Shown: one piece after another, positions 9,989 to 19,674 of the stretch | How positions within the stretch are numbered: the stretch's first letter is position 1 | Layout: every line of letters starts with the position of its first letter | DNA from: Meira nashicola | Lineage: Eukaryota; Basidiomycota; Exobasidiomycetes; Exobasidiales; Brachybasidiaceae | Length of the DNA stretch: 64,000 bases | Direction of reading: 5' to 3' | NCBI GenBank assembly: GCA_001600355.1 | Contig: BCJU01000001.1 | Span: 4,216,013 to 4,280,012 of the forward strand | Notes under the pieces: model-generated | Databases searched by the model: none | Seen by the model: only the letters and a program-made list of their open reading frames with translations | Told to the model about the DNA's origin: nothing | Translations under genes and position numbers: made by a program

Positions 9989-10930
9989 TTAGTCTTCTTT
10001 GAGACCATTGAGAAAGATTGCAGTTTCATCAATATGATGAAGTTTGGGTGCTTTTCGCTTATCTTCTAATGAAGAATTGATTCCGTCGGAGAATAATTCT
10101 GCTCCTGCTTGCAATGAATCGATTAATAAAGGCATCCTCCTATCTGCATTCGAAGTGCCAAGAGTTGGTTCTTTCTTTCTCAAAGCGTCTAACTCATTGC
10201 CATATTCTTCAATCATGACTTTCATCCAACCTCTTTCAAGTTCTTCCCTTCGTTTAGCTAAAGATGCAGGATCAAGGATGGCGTCGGTTGATGGGATTGA
10301 TGTTGCTTTATTGTCCAAGATTGAACCACCTTGTCTTGCATTTTGTGCTTCTATATTCTTTTGCATTCTTTCAATAGCTTCTGATCTCTGTCTTTGTTCT
10401 TGCTTAAGTGAATTATTTTGAGTGAATTTGATAGCCACTTCATCTGATTGTGCAATCAACTTTTCAAACTTTTGCTCTAGACTGATAGGTAGGTATTTTT
10501 GTGATCTTTCGCTTTCAGGCCAAGATGTCAAAGGTTCAGGCGGTGGAGTGAATAGACGCCTCTTAAATTGCTTTTTTAATGGTGCTGCTTGTGTGTCATT
10601 TTCATCACTACTATCTTCTTCTTCGGAGGAGGAGGAGCTTGATGAATCGGATGACGAATCTGTAGAATTGTCTAGATCCATTTGTTCCTCTTTCTTTTTC
10701 AATACTGCAAGTGTACGGCCTTTTCCTTGAGAGATTTTTTCATCTTCACTGCTGCTATCACTGCTACTTGATTTTGATTCTGCATCTTCTTCTGAGGATG
10801 ACGATGAGGATGATGATGATGATGACGACGATGACGATGAAGAATCATTTTCGACTACCCGTGTACGTGTCTTACGTGCTCTCTTTCTCTTTGGTCTACC
10901 GGCACCATTTTTAACAGCCGCTGCCGCCAT
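9989..10930 (-). CDS. Rsa3-like ribosome-assembly protein with long Ser/acidic tract
   Basis: 313 residues. After a basic N-terminus (RPKRKRARKTRTR, nuclear-localisation-like) comes a run of about 20 serines and then acidic/serine repeats up to about residue 115, the pattern of many nucleolar proteins and casein kinase 2 substrates. The C-terminal part (near residues 230-290: EELERGWMKVMIEEYGNELD, then MPLLIDSLQAGAELF) resembles the Rsa3 domain, which has a F...M..EFG.DLD....LP.LI.ALQ.G...F pattern. Rsa3 is a nucleolar factor of early 60S assembly. The low-complexity part gives no support for orthology, so the name rests on the last 80 residues. A mirror-strand ORF here is an artefact of the repeats. 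Confidence 0.62.
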   Translation of the reverse strand: MAAAAVKNGAGRPKRKRARKTRTRVVENDSSSSSSSSSSSSSSSSSEEDAESKSSSSDSSSEDEKISQGKGRTLAVLKKKEEQMDLDNSTDSSSDSSSSSSSEEEDSSDENDTQAAPLKKQFKRRLFTPPPEPLTSWPESERSQKYLPISLEQKFEKLIAQSDEVAIKFTQNNSLKQEQRQRSEAIERMQKNIEAQNARQGGSILDNKATSIPSTDAILDPASLAKRREELERGWMKVMIEEYGNELDALRKKEPTLGTSNADRRMPLLIDSLQAGAELFSDGINSSLEDKRKAPKLHHIDETAIFLNGLKED

Positions 10931-11444
10931 CGTAAAGTCAAATTTGGTCGCGATGTTATTTCTGTAAAAGAAACTTTTAAACTTTTTATTTGGAAGATTA
11001 GCCTACACCAAAAAAAAAACAAAAAAATCCTAAAAATTCTCCACAGTTTACGCGACTCTTTGCTTCAATTAGCATGGGAAGAAAAAGGGCTTACACCTAG
11101 GGCAAACATTAATGCATGCTATGCTGCACACTCACACGCACGCATACACACGCCTCGACAGGTAAAATGAACGGTGCTTGAATAAATAAATGTACGCGTG
11201 CGGGCATAGCACGACGGTCGCTTGTAGAATATGAATGCGAATGCCCTGCTCGCTTTCAGGTCAAAGGTTGAAAAGCATCTGTGCATATTCTCCGGTTCGG
11301 TGAATAAGTTGGCTTTTACCGTGCCTGATTGTGGGTTTCAGAAGGAGATAAATCACTTCTTTTTCTTTTGATGTCATCACTTTGTTCTCATTGTCAGCCC
11401 TCGGTGATCATTCTAGTGGCTTGACAGGAGCATCAAAGTAAGGA
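10931..11444. other. intergenic region, divergent promoters
   Basis: These 514 bases separate the Rsa3-like and TMEM135-like genes, which point away from each other. The stretch holds short A-runs near 11011 and an alternating purine/pyrimidine segment near 11110-11210 rich in CACGCA/TGCATG steps. I found no ORF, tRNA or repeat that looks genic. Confidence 0.6.
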
Positions 11445-11480
11445 TTGAAGGTAGATCACACGACAATAGAAATAAACATC

Positions 11481-13613
11481 ATGGCTTCAACAACCAAGCT
11501 TATAGATTCATTGCGTAATGGGCCTGCTTCTTCTTTGATTCAGCCAGCCTCTAGGGCATTCATGCTAGGATACCTTTTAGACGTCTTACCAACATTATTC
11601 AAGCAAGTTTTACGTTATATTCTTGTCACTTTACGTACAATCGCACGTACAAGAAAACGTATCTCACAAGAAAGAACAGCTTCAAGATCATCACTTGGAA
11701 TTTCATCTACTGGCACTCAGATTGACATTCCTTCAAGTTCAAAAACGACATTATACGGAGATGGTATCAAACCAGCCTTACAGCAGTTACCGCTCTTATT
11801 ACAATCTATCGTAAAGGCTCTTTTAACTTCTTTGGGACCAAAAGGTGTAGCATTCACTTGTGCTCTTGCGATGACTAGTACAATGTTAATGGACTCTCTC
11901 ATTTCAAGTATCCTTTTACGTCCAACCAAGAACGCATTCACTAATTCTTCTCTTAGATCGGGACGTCGACAAGCATTCAGTACATTTGTCAGCGCTGCCA
12001 TTTCAAGTTCTTTCGCACTTTATATGATTCAAAAGGATGCCATCGGAGATCATAATGCACTAAAAGCTCAATATCCATTCAAAATTCCATTCCGCAAATC
12101 ACAAAGCAACAATAGATTACTACCAACACCTTTAGCTCCAGGAGGACATTTCTTGGCACGTCTTACGAGTTTGAGTGTGCCAGCAACACCAGGAGAAAAG
12201 GGAAGTAGAAGTCCAGTAGAAAAATCATTCGCGAAATTACCCTCTCTATCACCTCAGGATGAAAAAAATCCACATTCTATCTCTCGCTCGGCATCTTACG
12301 CTCGAAATGATCCTTCAAGTGAAGAATTAGGCATCGCAAGTCCAACGATCGATCTATCTCTGTTTGCATTGGTACGTGCTATGGATACTTTTGTCCGTGT
12401 TTTGCCCCTCTTATTTGCTTCTCGTATCAATCTTAGCGGCGGCACTGCAGTAGGTCCTTCTGCAGGAATGAAATTAGACACGACTCGAAATCAATTAGGT
12501 AACGCTCAAAGGCAACTCAGAACATCCCTAGCTGTCCGTCTATTACAATCTTTGGGAAAGTTTGGAAAAGATCAAGCAGAAGGATTAACGTTTGTTGTTG
12601 CATGTGCTATTATCATGTATAATTGGTTTTATCATCCTGAACGTCTTCCACCAACATATGTAAAATGGATTTCGAATTTAGCAAGTATGGATCATCGTTT
12701 ATTAGAAGCTCTTCGGTGTATCAGAAACAGTAAGCCGCATTACTTGCAATATGGAGATCGACAAACCGAACCAGCTGCGATCGATTTACTTGGTTCACTA
12801 GCAGAATCAATGGGTCATCCTTACGGTTGGGGAGATATCACAAGATTACCACATAATCGCGATGAAGCTAAAAAGATGAAAAAAGAAGCGATTAAAAATG
12901 GTGATCAATCACAATTCATCTTACATGGTGCCGCTGGACCTCGTGGTAGAGGTGAACTTGCTGGATTACCATGTGAATTGGTTCATTGTGGTATAGGTGG
13001 ACCGAATTGTTTCAAAAACGCTCTTTATCGTTTCTTAAGGGCATGGAAAGTTTGCATGGGAATTTATTTCCCTGTTCATTTGGTGCCAAGGTTAATCTTT
13101 GGACCTGGTCAATTTAAACGTGAACCAATTCAAGCACTACTTAAAGTTTTAAAAGGAAGTATGCGTAGTGCAACATTCTTATCAACTTATATTGCAAGTA
13201 TTTGGTTCATGGTTTGCATGGCACGTTCAATGGTGCTACCACGTTTGTTCCCAAACATTTCTTTCCGATATTGGGATAGTGGTTTAGGACCTATAATTGG
13301 TTCATGGACTTGTGGTTGGAGTGTTTTTATTGAAGAAAAACGTAAAAGAGCAGAAATGGCTTTATACGTTGCACCAAGAGCTTTATTTGCTTTAGCAGAA
13401 ATGTCAAAGCCAGGTTGGTTATCAAAAGGTCAAAAGAGTGCTTTACAAGCTGAAAGGTTATTATTCGGAATGAGCGTTGGTATCGTTATTGCTGCTGCTA
13501 AACATCGTCCTGAAGTTCTTCGTGGACTTACTGCTTTGATCGGATGGGTTGTTGCACCGACACCTAAAGCAGGATCGAAGCGTGTTCGTGCAACTGCTCC
13601 CAGATCGTCTTGA
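11481..13613 (+). CDS. TMEM135-like integral membrane protein
   Basis: The ATG at 11481 (MASTTKLIDSLRNG) gives 710 residues. An upstream in-frame ATG at 11445 adds 12 residues and cannot be excluded. Several hydrophobic segments are seen (for example LLQSIVKALLTSLGPKGVAF, and around ATFLSTYIASIWFMVCMARS). The block LPCELVHCGIGGPNCFKNAL followed by YFPVHLVPRLIFGP is typical of the TMEM135 N-terminal-like domain. That family occurs on peroxisomes, mitochondria and lipid droplets in animals, and its fungal members are poorly studied. A Ser-rich, probably disordered stretch near residues 240-290 separates two membrane halves. The gene is intronless and convergent with the ADC synthase gene. Confidence 0.7.
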   Translation: MASTTKLIDSLRNGPASSLIQPASRAFMLGYLLDVLPTLFKQVLRYILVTLRTIARTRKRISQERTASRSSLGISSTGTQIDIPSSSKTTLYGDGIKPALQQLPLLLQSIVKALLTSLGPKGVAFTCALAMTSTMLMDSLISSILLRPTKNAFTNSSLRSGRRQAFSTFVSAAISSSFALYMIQKDAIGDHNALKAQYPFKIPFRKSQSNNRLLPTPLAPGGHFLARLTSLSVPATPGEKGSRSPVEKSFAKLPSLSPQDEKNPHSISRSASYARNDPSSEELGIASPTIDLSLFALVRAMDTFVRVLPLLFASRINLSGGTAVGPSAGMKLDTTRNQLGNAQRQLRTSLAVRLLQSLGKFGKDQAEGLTFVVACAIIMYNWFYHPERLPPTYVKWISNLASMDHRLLEALRCIRNSKPHYLQYGDRQTEPAAIDLLGSLAESMGHPYGWGDITRLPHNRDEAKKMKKEAIKNGDQSQFILHGAAGPRGRGELAGLPCELVHCGIGGPNCFKNALYRFLRAWKVCMGIYFPVHLVPRLIFGPGQFKREPIQALLKVLKGSMRSATFLSTYIASIWFMVCMARSMVLPRLFPNISFRYWDSGLGPIIGSWTCGWSVFIEEKRKRAEMALYVAPRALFALAEMSKPGWLSKGQKSALQAERLLFGMSVGIVIAAAKHRPEVLRGLTALIGWVVAPTPKAGSKRVRATAPRSS

Positions 13614-13771
13614 ACATTCATTTATTCCTTCCTTGTCATTGTAGATTATAAACGCATCCCCCCTTCTGTTGCATCTATGCTGGGTTGTAAACACAAATTA
13701 TAAAAGGATAAATAAATGGATATGTATATAATATTGATTATAGGTTACAAAATACAGGAATTGCATGCAAT

Positions 13772-16570
13772 TCATTCTATGTCCCCGCTCAAGTCAACAG
13801 GTGCAATCGCTCCAACTTTATCTAAAACTTCTTGCCATTCTTTTGTTGGTTTAGAATGATAAGTGATCGCACCTCCCGCTCCTACAGAAATTTCCTTACC
13901 ATTCAAACAAATCGTACGAATCACAACGTTGAAATTTGCCGCTCCATCTACTCCAAGCCAACCCAAAGTGCCACTATAAACACCTCGAGCTTTTCTTTGA
14001 GAATGTGCATGTTCGAGATCTTCAAGCAATTGAACACTTCTCTTTTTTGGTGCTCCAGTCATACTTCCAGGAGGAAAACATTGTCGAATTGCTTCAACTG
14101 TGCCGATTCCATCTTGACAAATATCAAGATCAGCATTATTTGTGATGAATTTGTTGGCAATAGGAATCTTTTGCCCTTGAACGGTTGTGACAAGCTGATG
14201 AACAGTTTCATACGATTCAATAGCCATCAATTTTGTCACTTTGACAGATTCAGGACGACAAGAATGTAGCAAATCTCTTCTGATCAAATCGACAATCATG
14301 AGATTTTCTGCTCTTTCTTTTGCATCTGCATGTAATCGTTCGATTCGTCTTTGATCTTCGTCTTTGCACCATTGAATGCTCTCCATATCACCATTACGAA
14401 CTTTTTGAAGGATATCTTTTTCACCTTTGCCATATCCTGCTCTTGCTGCAGTGCCTTTGATCGGTTTCATCTCAACTAGACCATCTGCATCTATTCCAAA
14501 GAATTTCTCAGGACTTGTGGATAAAATACTTTGCGGTTTATCACCATTACCAAACGAATCAAGTTGTAAAAATGCCGAAAATGGTGCAGGATTACGTGCT
14601 CGTAAGCTGGTGTAAAGGTCAAAATGCCGATTATTTCTTATTTCACCGGACAGTTGGCCTTGAAATTCGGTTGTAAGACAAATTTCATAACTTTGACCTT
14701 CAGAAATTAGTTCGCGTGCTCGTTCAACTTTTCTCATGTATTCATCTGCAGTGTTGATTGGTCTCATAGATGGCAAGACGCAATTCGTGACTACACTAGC
14801 AGGATTTTTCTCGTTTATCATGCTCAGCGTTTTGAGAACAGACTCTGTCCACTTCTCCCATTGCGATGAAGATAATCCAATCTGGATGTTCAATCGCTCC
14901 TCTAGCTCGCCAAGATGATCAATATCGATATGATCAAAATTTCGTGCAGGATTTTGTACCAGTCCAATTGTATACCATTGACCAGTCTCATGATCAATCA
15001 CAAGTGCCTTGTCGCAGAAGCCGAACCAGGATGAAGGGAAAGGACTCGAATTCTCTACATCGTGATGATGCCATTCTTGCATATTGTCTGGAAAGGCAGT
15101 CTTTGGGAGTGATTCATACTTCATCTCATAACCAAAATACCCTACAAATCCTGTCTTGAATGGTATGTCTGTAATTTGAGAAGTATCGCATATTTTCTGT
15201 AAATCTTGCTGAACATGATCAAGCCATGTCCAAAAGCTGGCCGATTGCTCTTCTTGCTCGTTCAATTGTGGTGTTTCTGGTGAATTCGTTCGACTTAATT
15301 CTGGCGTGGGTAATCCGTGCTTCTGTATGATATTTGATCGATTGTTTTTGCCTTGCTCCTGAAGAACAAATTCAGTCCTTTTCTCGTCACATTTAGCAGA
15401 GATTGTCTTGCTTTTCACATCATATCGAATACACCAAGACGGCTCAGACATGAAGGAGTATCGGCTATGATGACCTCCCGGACGAGCGCTATCAAGCCAA
15501 ACAGAAGCAGATTTGTTATTGTCCGATTGAGAACCGCTGATGACTTTTTTGAAGATGTTTGGAGCCAAAGTAGGATCATACTTCCCAAGAGGCTGTGTAA
15601 GGGCAGTATACCTTATTGGATCCTCATTAGAATATGACAAGGAGAGAGGTGGAGTAACGATATTTCTTGGTATTGCGGGGAGAGTGGTTCCCATAGCCAC
15701 TTGCACTGGCTCTGCTTGTCGCCATGAGTTTAATTTGGACATAGCACGTTTAGCCAGTAAGGTATGTTCGCTTTCCGATTGTCGTTTCCAGTAGGTATGG
15801 GTATTTGCCAAGAAGTCGGTAAGGATCGTATGTCCACCATGACTGGCGATCGATTCAGGATGGAATTGAACACCCCATATAGGATGTGTGATATGCTGCA
15901 ATGCCATCACTACACGTTCTTCTCTCTTGCTTTCGTCAATTTCAACGGGAGCGTCCATAGCATACGCTGTCACTTGCAAATTTTCTGGAAAGCATCCTTC
16001 ATCAACTACTAGACTGTTGTATGTGGTCATGCTTGTACCTTGCTGAACGTTGTCGAGAATCGATGGCCAAATAGGATGAGTGCTATTATCTTTCACAATC
16101 AATTGACTACTCATTCCATGTCTCAAGTTATTCGCCCTTTTCAATCTACCACCGCATGCAATCGCGATACCTTGATGTCCCAAACAGATACCCAATGTTG
16201 GCAATAAATCCTGTGTATTGTTCAAGAATGATTGTAATATTGTCATAGAAGCGCCAAAATCATTTACGTTTTCCGGTCTACCTGGTCCAGGACTAAGGAT
16301 TAAAGCGTCAAAATGTTTTAATAAGATCTGTTTTGCTTGTTTTTCATCTTGCCAAATCGAATGAGTGTATGGTAAAATTGTCGTTCTAGAAAGCAATAAA
16401 TTTGACGCAATCTCTCTTGCACGTTCAGAAGATGGTATCTTTCCACCAATCCTTTCTGCTAATCCATCCAACAAGCAAATCAACAAATTATGCGTATAGC
16501 TATCATGATGATCGATAATCAAAAGTCTAGGCGGAATGCAATCTTCGTCTAAAGCATTCATCCAGTCCAT
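13772..16570 (-). CDS. ABZ1: aminodeoxychorismate synthase, fused PabA-PabB (folate pathway)
   Basis: 932 residues fusing a class I glutamine amidotransferase to a chorismate-using synthase. Residues 1-270 are the glutaminase: SPGPGRPE, GICLGHQG with nucleophile Cys129, and VQFHPES with His237 and Glu239. The PabB part follows (FSAFLQLD, STSPEKFFGI, DLIRRDLL, and the C-terminal GSMTGAPKKRS and GVYSGTLGW). The motif PIKGTAARAG near residue 703 carries the lysine expected in ADC synthase, where anthranilate synthase has PIAGT. The enzyme makes 4-amino-4-deoxychorismate, the precursor of p-aminobenzoate and folate. It is full-length and intronless. ATG codons at residues 1 and 4 are both possible starts. 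Confidence 0.95.
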   Translation of the reverse strand: MDWMNALDEDCIPPRLLIIDHHDSYTHNLLICLLDGLAERIGGKIPSSERAREIASNLLLSRTTILPYTHSIWQDEKQAKQILLKHFDALILSPGPGRPENVNDFGASMTILQSFLNNTQDLLPTLGICLGHQGIAIACGGRLKRANNLRHGMSSQLIVKDNSTHPIWPSILDNVQQGTSMTTYNSLVVDEGCFPENLQVTAYAMDAPVEIDESKREERVVMALQHITHPIWGVQFHPESIASHGGHTILTDFLANTHTYWKRQSESEHTLLAKRAMSKLNSWRQAEPVQVAMGTTLPAIPRNIVTPPLSLSYSNEDPIRYTALTQPLGKYDPTLAPNIFKKVISGSQSDNNKSASVWLDSARPGGHHSRYSFMSEPSWCIRYDVKSKTISAKCDEKRTEFVLQEQGKNNRSNIIQKHGLPTPELSRTNSPETPQLNEQEEQSASFWTWLDHVQQDLQKICDTSQITDIPFKTGFVGYFGYEMKYESLPKTAFPDNMQEWHHHDVENSSPFPSSWFGFCDKALVIDHETGQWYTIGLVQNPARNFDHIDIDHLGELEERLNIQIGLSSSQWEKWTESVLKTLSMINEKNPASVVTNCVLPSMRPINTADEYMRKVERARELISEGQSYEICLTTEFQGQLSGEIRNNRHFDLYTSLRARNPAPFSAFLQLDSFGNGDKPQSILSTSPEKFFGIDADGLVEMKPIKGTAARAGYGKGEKDILQKVRNGDMESIQWCKDEDQRRIERLHADAKERAENLMIVDLIRRDLLHSCRPESVKVTKLMAIESYETVHQLVTTVQGQKIPIANKFITNNADLDICQDGIGTVEAIRQCFPPGSMTGAPKKRSVQLLEDLEHAHSQRKARGVYSGTLGWLGVDGAANFNVVIRTICLNGKEISVGAGGAITYHSKPTKEWQEVLDKVGAIAPVDLSGDIE

Positions 16571-17018
16571 CTTGAGTAAATGTTTAGAAAGAATGTCTCA
16601 GCTTGTGATAGTCGTGCATACCGTTGTTAGGTCAGCTTTCTTTCTCATACCGTAGCGTGGCGTAGAGAAGATGATGATGGTCAGAGAAGCATAGCAGTAT
16701 TAAGACTTTTATCGAAATGAACTCTATGCGGAGAACGTTCCGAATTCCCGTAACTGTAACGGTGCACAATAGAAGCCCTGGAAATTTTTTCGGAGGAAAA
16801 AAAAATTAAAATTGACTACCTAGTCTATGTATACAGGCTTGATCAAGCTTTATCTAATCGCGTTAACTTTCGTTAACTTTCGGGAACTTTTGGGTTTTCG
16901 GCTTGTATTTTACTAGCAGTTAAAATTGTTGTCTAGGATAGATTGAAAAATATAATATACATACAAAATGAATCCAAGCAATGGCTTCAAAAAGACAAAA
17001 GAAAGAAGGTAAAATATT
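16571..17018. other. intergenic region upstream of ADC synthase; tandem decamer
   Basis: These 448 bases hold the 3' end of the NADH dehydrogenase gene and the upstream region of the ADC synthase gene. The decamer CGTTAACTTT occurs twice in direct tandem at 16861-16880, followed by a degenerate third unit, CGGGAACTTT (16881-16890). A nine-base A-run lies near 16798. No gene is seen. Confidence 0.6.
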
Positions 17019-19151
17019 CTAGATTCTACTAACATCACGACCAAATAGGCCACGACGGATATAATCTGATAAAAGCAAAATTTTCATACGTGTTGAAACT
17101 GCTTCAGATAGATAAAATGATCTCCAAGCATACATTGCTACAAGGCCACCAGCAAAAGATCCTATAGGTTGTAATGGTCCCGGAAGTGGAATATCAAAAG
17201 CTGCTGCATTTCCAATATAAGCTAAAGAACCTAAATTACGATATTCGAATGGATCGTAAATTTGATCGTCTAAATCGAAAACGTCTGATTCATCGTGTGG
17301 GTTCATATCTTTTCCTTCGTTACGTACTTTAGCTAACTTGTTTAACTTTTTAGCAAGATAATTTCCTTGTTGAGATGCAACTTGTGCAGTTGCAGGTAAA
17401 GCTGTCATCTTGTTTTGCGTTTCTAATAACATTTCTGCAATTTCGTTCAAGTCTAAATGACCATCAAGATCTTTGTCGTATTTGTCAAAAGTTTCTTGTA
17501 ATTTGTTGAAATGTTTAGATGCTAAAGGAAATTTACGTTTTATCGATTGAGCGAAAACTTGAAATTCGTTAAAGTTGAGTTTATTATCATGATCTGTATC
17601 ACATTGATCGACAAAGTCATAAATGTAATCGATCAAATGAGTGTCAACTGTACTTGAATCTCCCATAGCATACATACTTCCTAAAGGAGCACCCCGAACG
17701 CGAAGGTGACTATCAACTTGTAATGCCTTCAAATGAGATTGATTGGGTAAAAGGTGTGTCAATTTACGTGTGAAAGGAGACATGGCAATACCGGTTGACC
17801 AAAGTGTAAAGCCAGAAGGTACTTCTCTCTCTGTCACGTTTCCATCTTCATCTTTGGTTGTATAAATAACTTTATCAGGTTCCACTCTTTTCACTCTTGC
17901 GTTCACAATCACGTTCACATCATCACGAGAGAACTTCTTTTCTGCATATTGCGAAATTGCTTCACTGTATGTGTTGAGAATGTGAGATCTTGATTGGATT
18001 AAATGTACTTCTGATGATGCACGTAATTGTTTTGGGAACAATTTTAAGATATCTTCGTCCAACATATCATGAATTTCTGCTGCCGTTTCCACACCTGTTG
18101 GACCACCACCACAAACTACGAAGCTTAACAATCTATCACGTTCTTCGGGAGTAGTTGTGGGTAAAGAAGCTATTTCCAAATTATCAAGAATATGACTTCG
18201 AATCTTGCGTGCATCTTGAACTGTCTTTAAATGGAAACAATTTTCCAAACCAGGAACGCCGTGATCGTTTGTTACTGCTCCTACTGCAACGATTAAACGA
18301 TCGTATGGAATATAAACATGTTTTCCTAAATGATTTGAAGCACCATCAATGCTAGAAGCTTCATCAGGCGTATGACCATCAATCACTTCAACTTCCAATA
18401 AACGATCTTCACCTCCTTGAGTTGAAGGTAAAGCTGATCCCATAACAGCGTCAACAGCACGACCTTGAATGTAGTGTCCTTTTACTCTTGCTAAAATCTT
18501 TCTCAAAGGTTCAACTAGAGTACGTGGTTCTACTGTACCAACAGTTGCACTTGGTAAGAGTGGAGTGAATAAGAAAAAGTTATTTGGAGAAACGAGAGTA
18601 ACATCATATTCATCCGGATGTAAGTTCATCAAAAGTGCAACGGATGCCCAACCACCACCAACGATTACTAAACGTTCTTTTCTCTTTTCTTGAGGAACAA
18701 CTTCTGCTGTTTCTTCAACGAAATGACTTAAAATTGGTAAATTTTTCGGTCCTCCAGGCGTTGGATGCATTGCTAAAGGAGCTAAAGGTACTTTATCAAC
18801 ATGTGCTTCTTTATAAGTGAATGCATCGTATCCTAAAATGATTAAAACTGTTGAACTTAAACCGAAAACGATTGATCCTGCTCCGAATAAAGTCCATTTG
18901 ATTGCCGGATGACGTGCAAAGAATCCTTGACGACGTGGAGGAGGTAATTGAGGTGGAATTGGTGGTGGAGTAGTAGTTGTTGATGCGAAACGAACGGAAG
19001 AAGATCTTTGTACAAGCTTAGAACGAGAAGATTGTTGCAAAACTGCCAAACGTGTGATTCCTCTTTGTTGTTGATGAACAAGGCTATGAGGTAGGCCCCT
19101 TGATAAGCCAATTCGCATCATGCTGGACAAGGTATAATCTCTCAACGTCAA
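17019..19151 (-). CDS. external type II NADH:ubiquinone oxidoreductase with EF-hands (NDE)
   Basis: 710 residues. The N-terminal 60 are Arg/Ser/Gln-rich without acidic runs, a mitochondrial presequence. A hydrophobic span follows (residues 85-107). The FAD-binding LVIVGGGWASVALLMNL (Gly165-167) and the NAD-binding FVVCGGGPTGVETAAE are both present. Between them and the C-terminal GNAAAFDIP/GSFAGGLVAMYAW quinone/membrane region are two EF-hands near residues 513 and 557 (DTDHDNKLNFNEF and DKDLDGHLDLNE) with intact Ca2+-loop acidic residues. The enzyme oxidises cytosolic NADH on the outer face of the inner mitochondrial membrane without proton pumping, and the EF-hands imply calcium control as in Neurospora NDE1. 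It is intronless. Confidence 0.92.
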   Translation of the reverse strand: MTLRDYTLSSMMRIGLSRGLPHSLVHQQQRGITRLAVLQQSSRSKLVQRSSSVRFASTTTTPPPIPPQLPPPRRQGFFARHPAIKWTLFGAGSIVFGLSSTVLIILGYDAFTYKEAHVDKVPLAPLAMHPTPGGPKNLPILSHFVEETAEVVPQEKRKERLVIVGGGWASVALLMNLHPDEYDVTLVSPNNFFLFTPLLPSATVGTVEPRTLVEPLRKILARVKGHYIQGRAVDAVMGSALPSTQGGEDRLLEVEVIDGHTPDEASSIDGASNHLGKHVYIPYDRLIVAVGAVTNDHGVPGLENCFHLKTVQDARKIRSHILDNLEIASLPTTTPEERDRLLSFVVCGGGPTGVETAAEIHDMLDEDILKLFPKQLRASSEVHLIQSRSHILNTYSEAISQYAEKKFSRDDVNVIVNARVKRVEPDKVIYTTKDEDGNVTEREVPSGFTLWSTGIAMSPFTRKLTHLLPNQSHLKALQVDSHLRVRGAPLGSMYAMGDSSTVDTHLIDYIYDFVDQCDTDHDNKLNFNEFQVFAQSIKRKFPLASKHFNKLQETFDKYDKDLDGHLDLNEIAEMLLETQNKMTALPATAQVASQQGNYLAKKLNKLAKVRNEGKDMNPHDESDVFDLDDQIYDPFEYRNLGSLAYIGNAAAFDIPLPGPLQPIGSFAGGLVAMYAWRSFYLSEAVSTRMKILLLSDYIRRGLFGRDVSRI

Positions 19152-19674
19152 TCAAGAGAAAACTTGAGAGAGAGATCAGAATGAAAAGGGTGATGGTGGA
19201 GACAAATACTCCAAAGGATGAAATCTTCTCAAAAAAAGGGCAATTATGTGTGTTGGTAAAATTGATTGCATCTTTCTCGAGAAGTTCTCAAAGTTGTTCA
19301 AAGAAACCAAACACACACGCACAACTCCACTAGCGCTTAACGGCTAAGATACGCCGATTCGCTTTGAACATTCAATTGAGGCCGTGCGTAAAATTTACCG
19401 ATACCGCGGCCGTCTGCGTGCGTGTGCTAGGTATGCATACATTTGCGTTGCGCTGCGCTGCGTGTATGCGTCATTTTGTAAAAGTTCGCACGCATGCATA
19501 CAATAAAACGAATTCAGGAACACCAAAAAAACTCCATTACGGAAGGAACATATTGCATAACAAGCATGTTCTTCAATAATAAGCAAATAGGTGTTCGGCA
19601 AAATGTATGCAAAAGGAGAATTGATTAAAAAGACTTTGACTGTATTATACATAGTTCCAAGAGCATTGTCGAGA
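19152..19674. other. intergenic region with alternating purine/pyrimidine tracts
   Basis: These 523 bases lie upstream of the NADH dehydrogenase gene and downstream of the LtrA-like gene. A segment at 19410-19500 is dense in TGCG/CGCA and GCATAC steps, including the repeat TGCGTTGCGCTGCGCTGCG (19444-19462). I see no convincing gene. Confidence 0.55.

Noticed and set aside
10711..10914. Plus-strand ORF in the Rsa3-like gene
   Set aside because: It reads the Ser/Asp repeat on the opposite strand.
13772..16570. Anthranilate synthase instead of ADC synthase
   Set aside because: PIKGT carries the lysine of aminodeoxychorismate synthases; anthranilate synthases have PIAGT.
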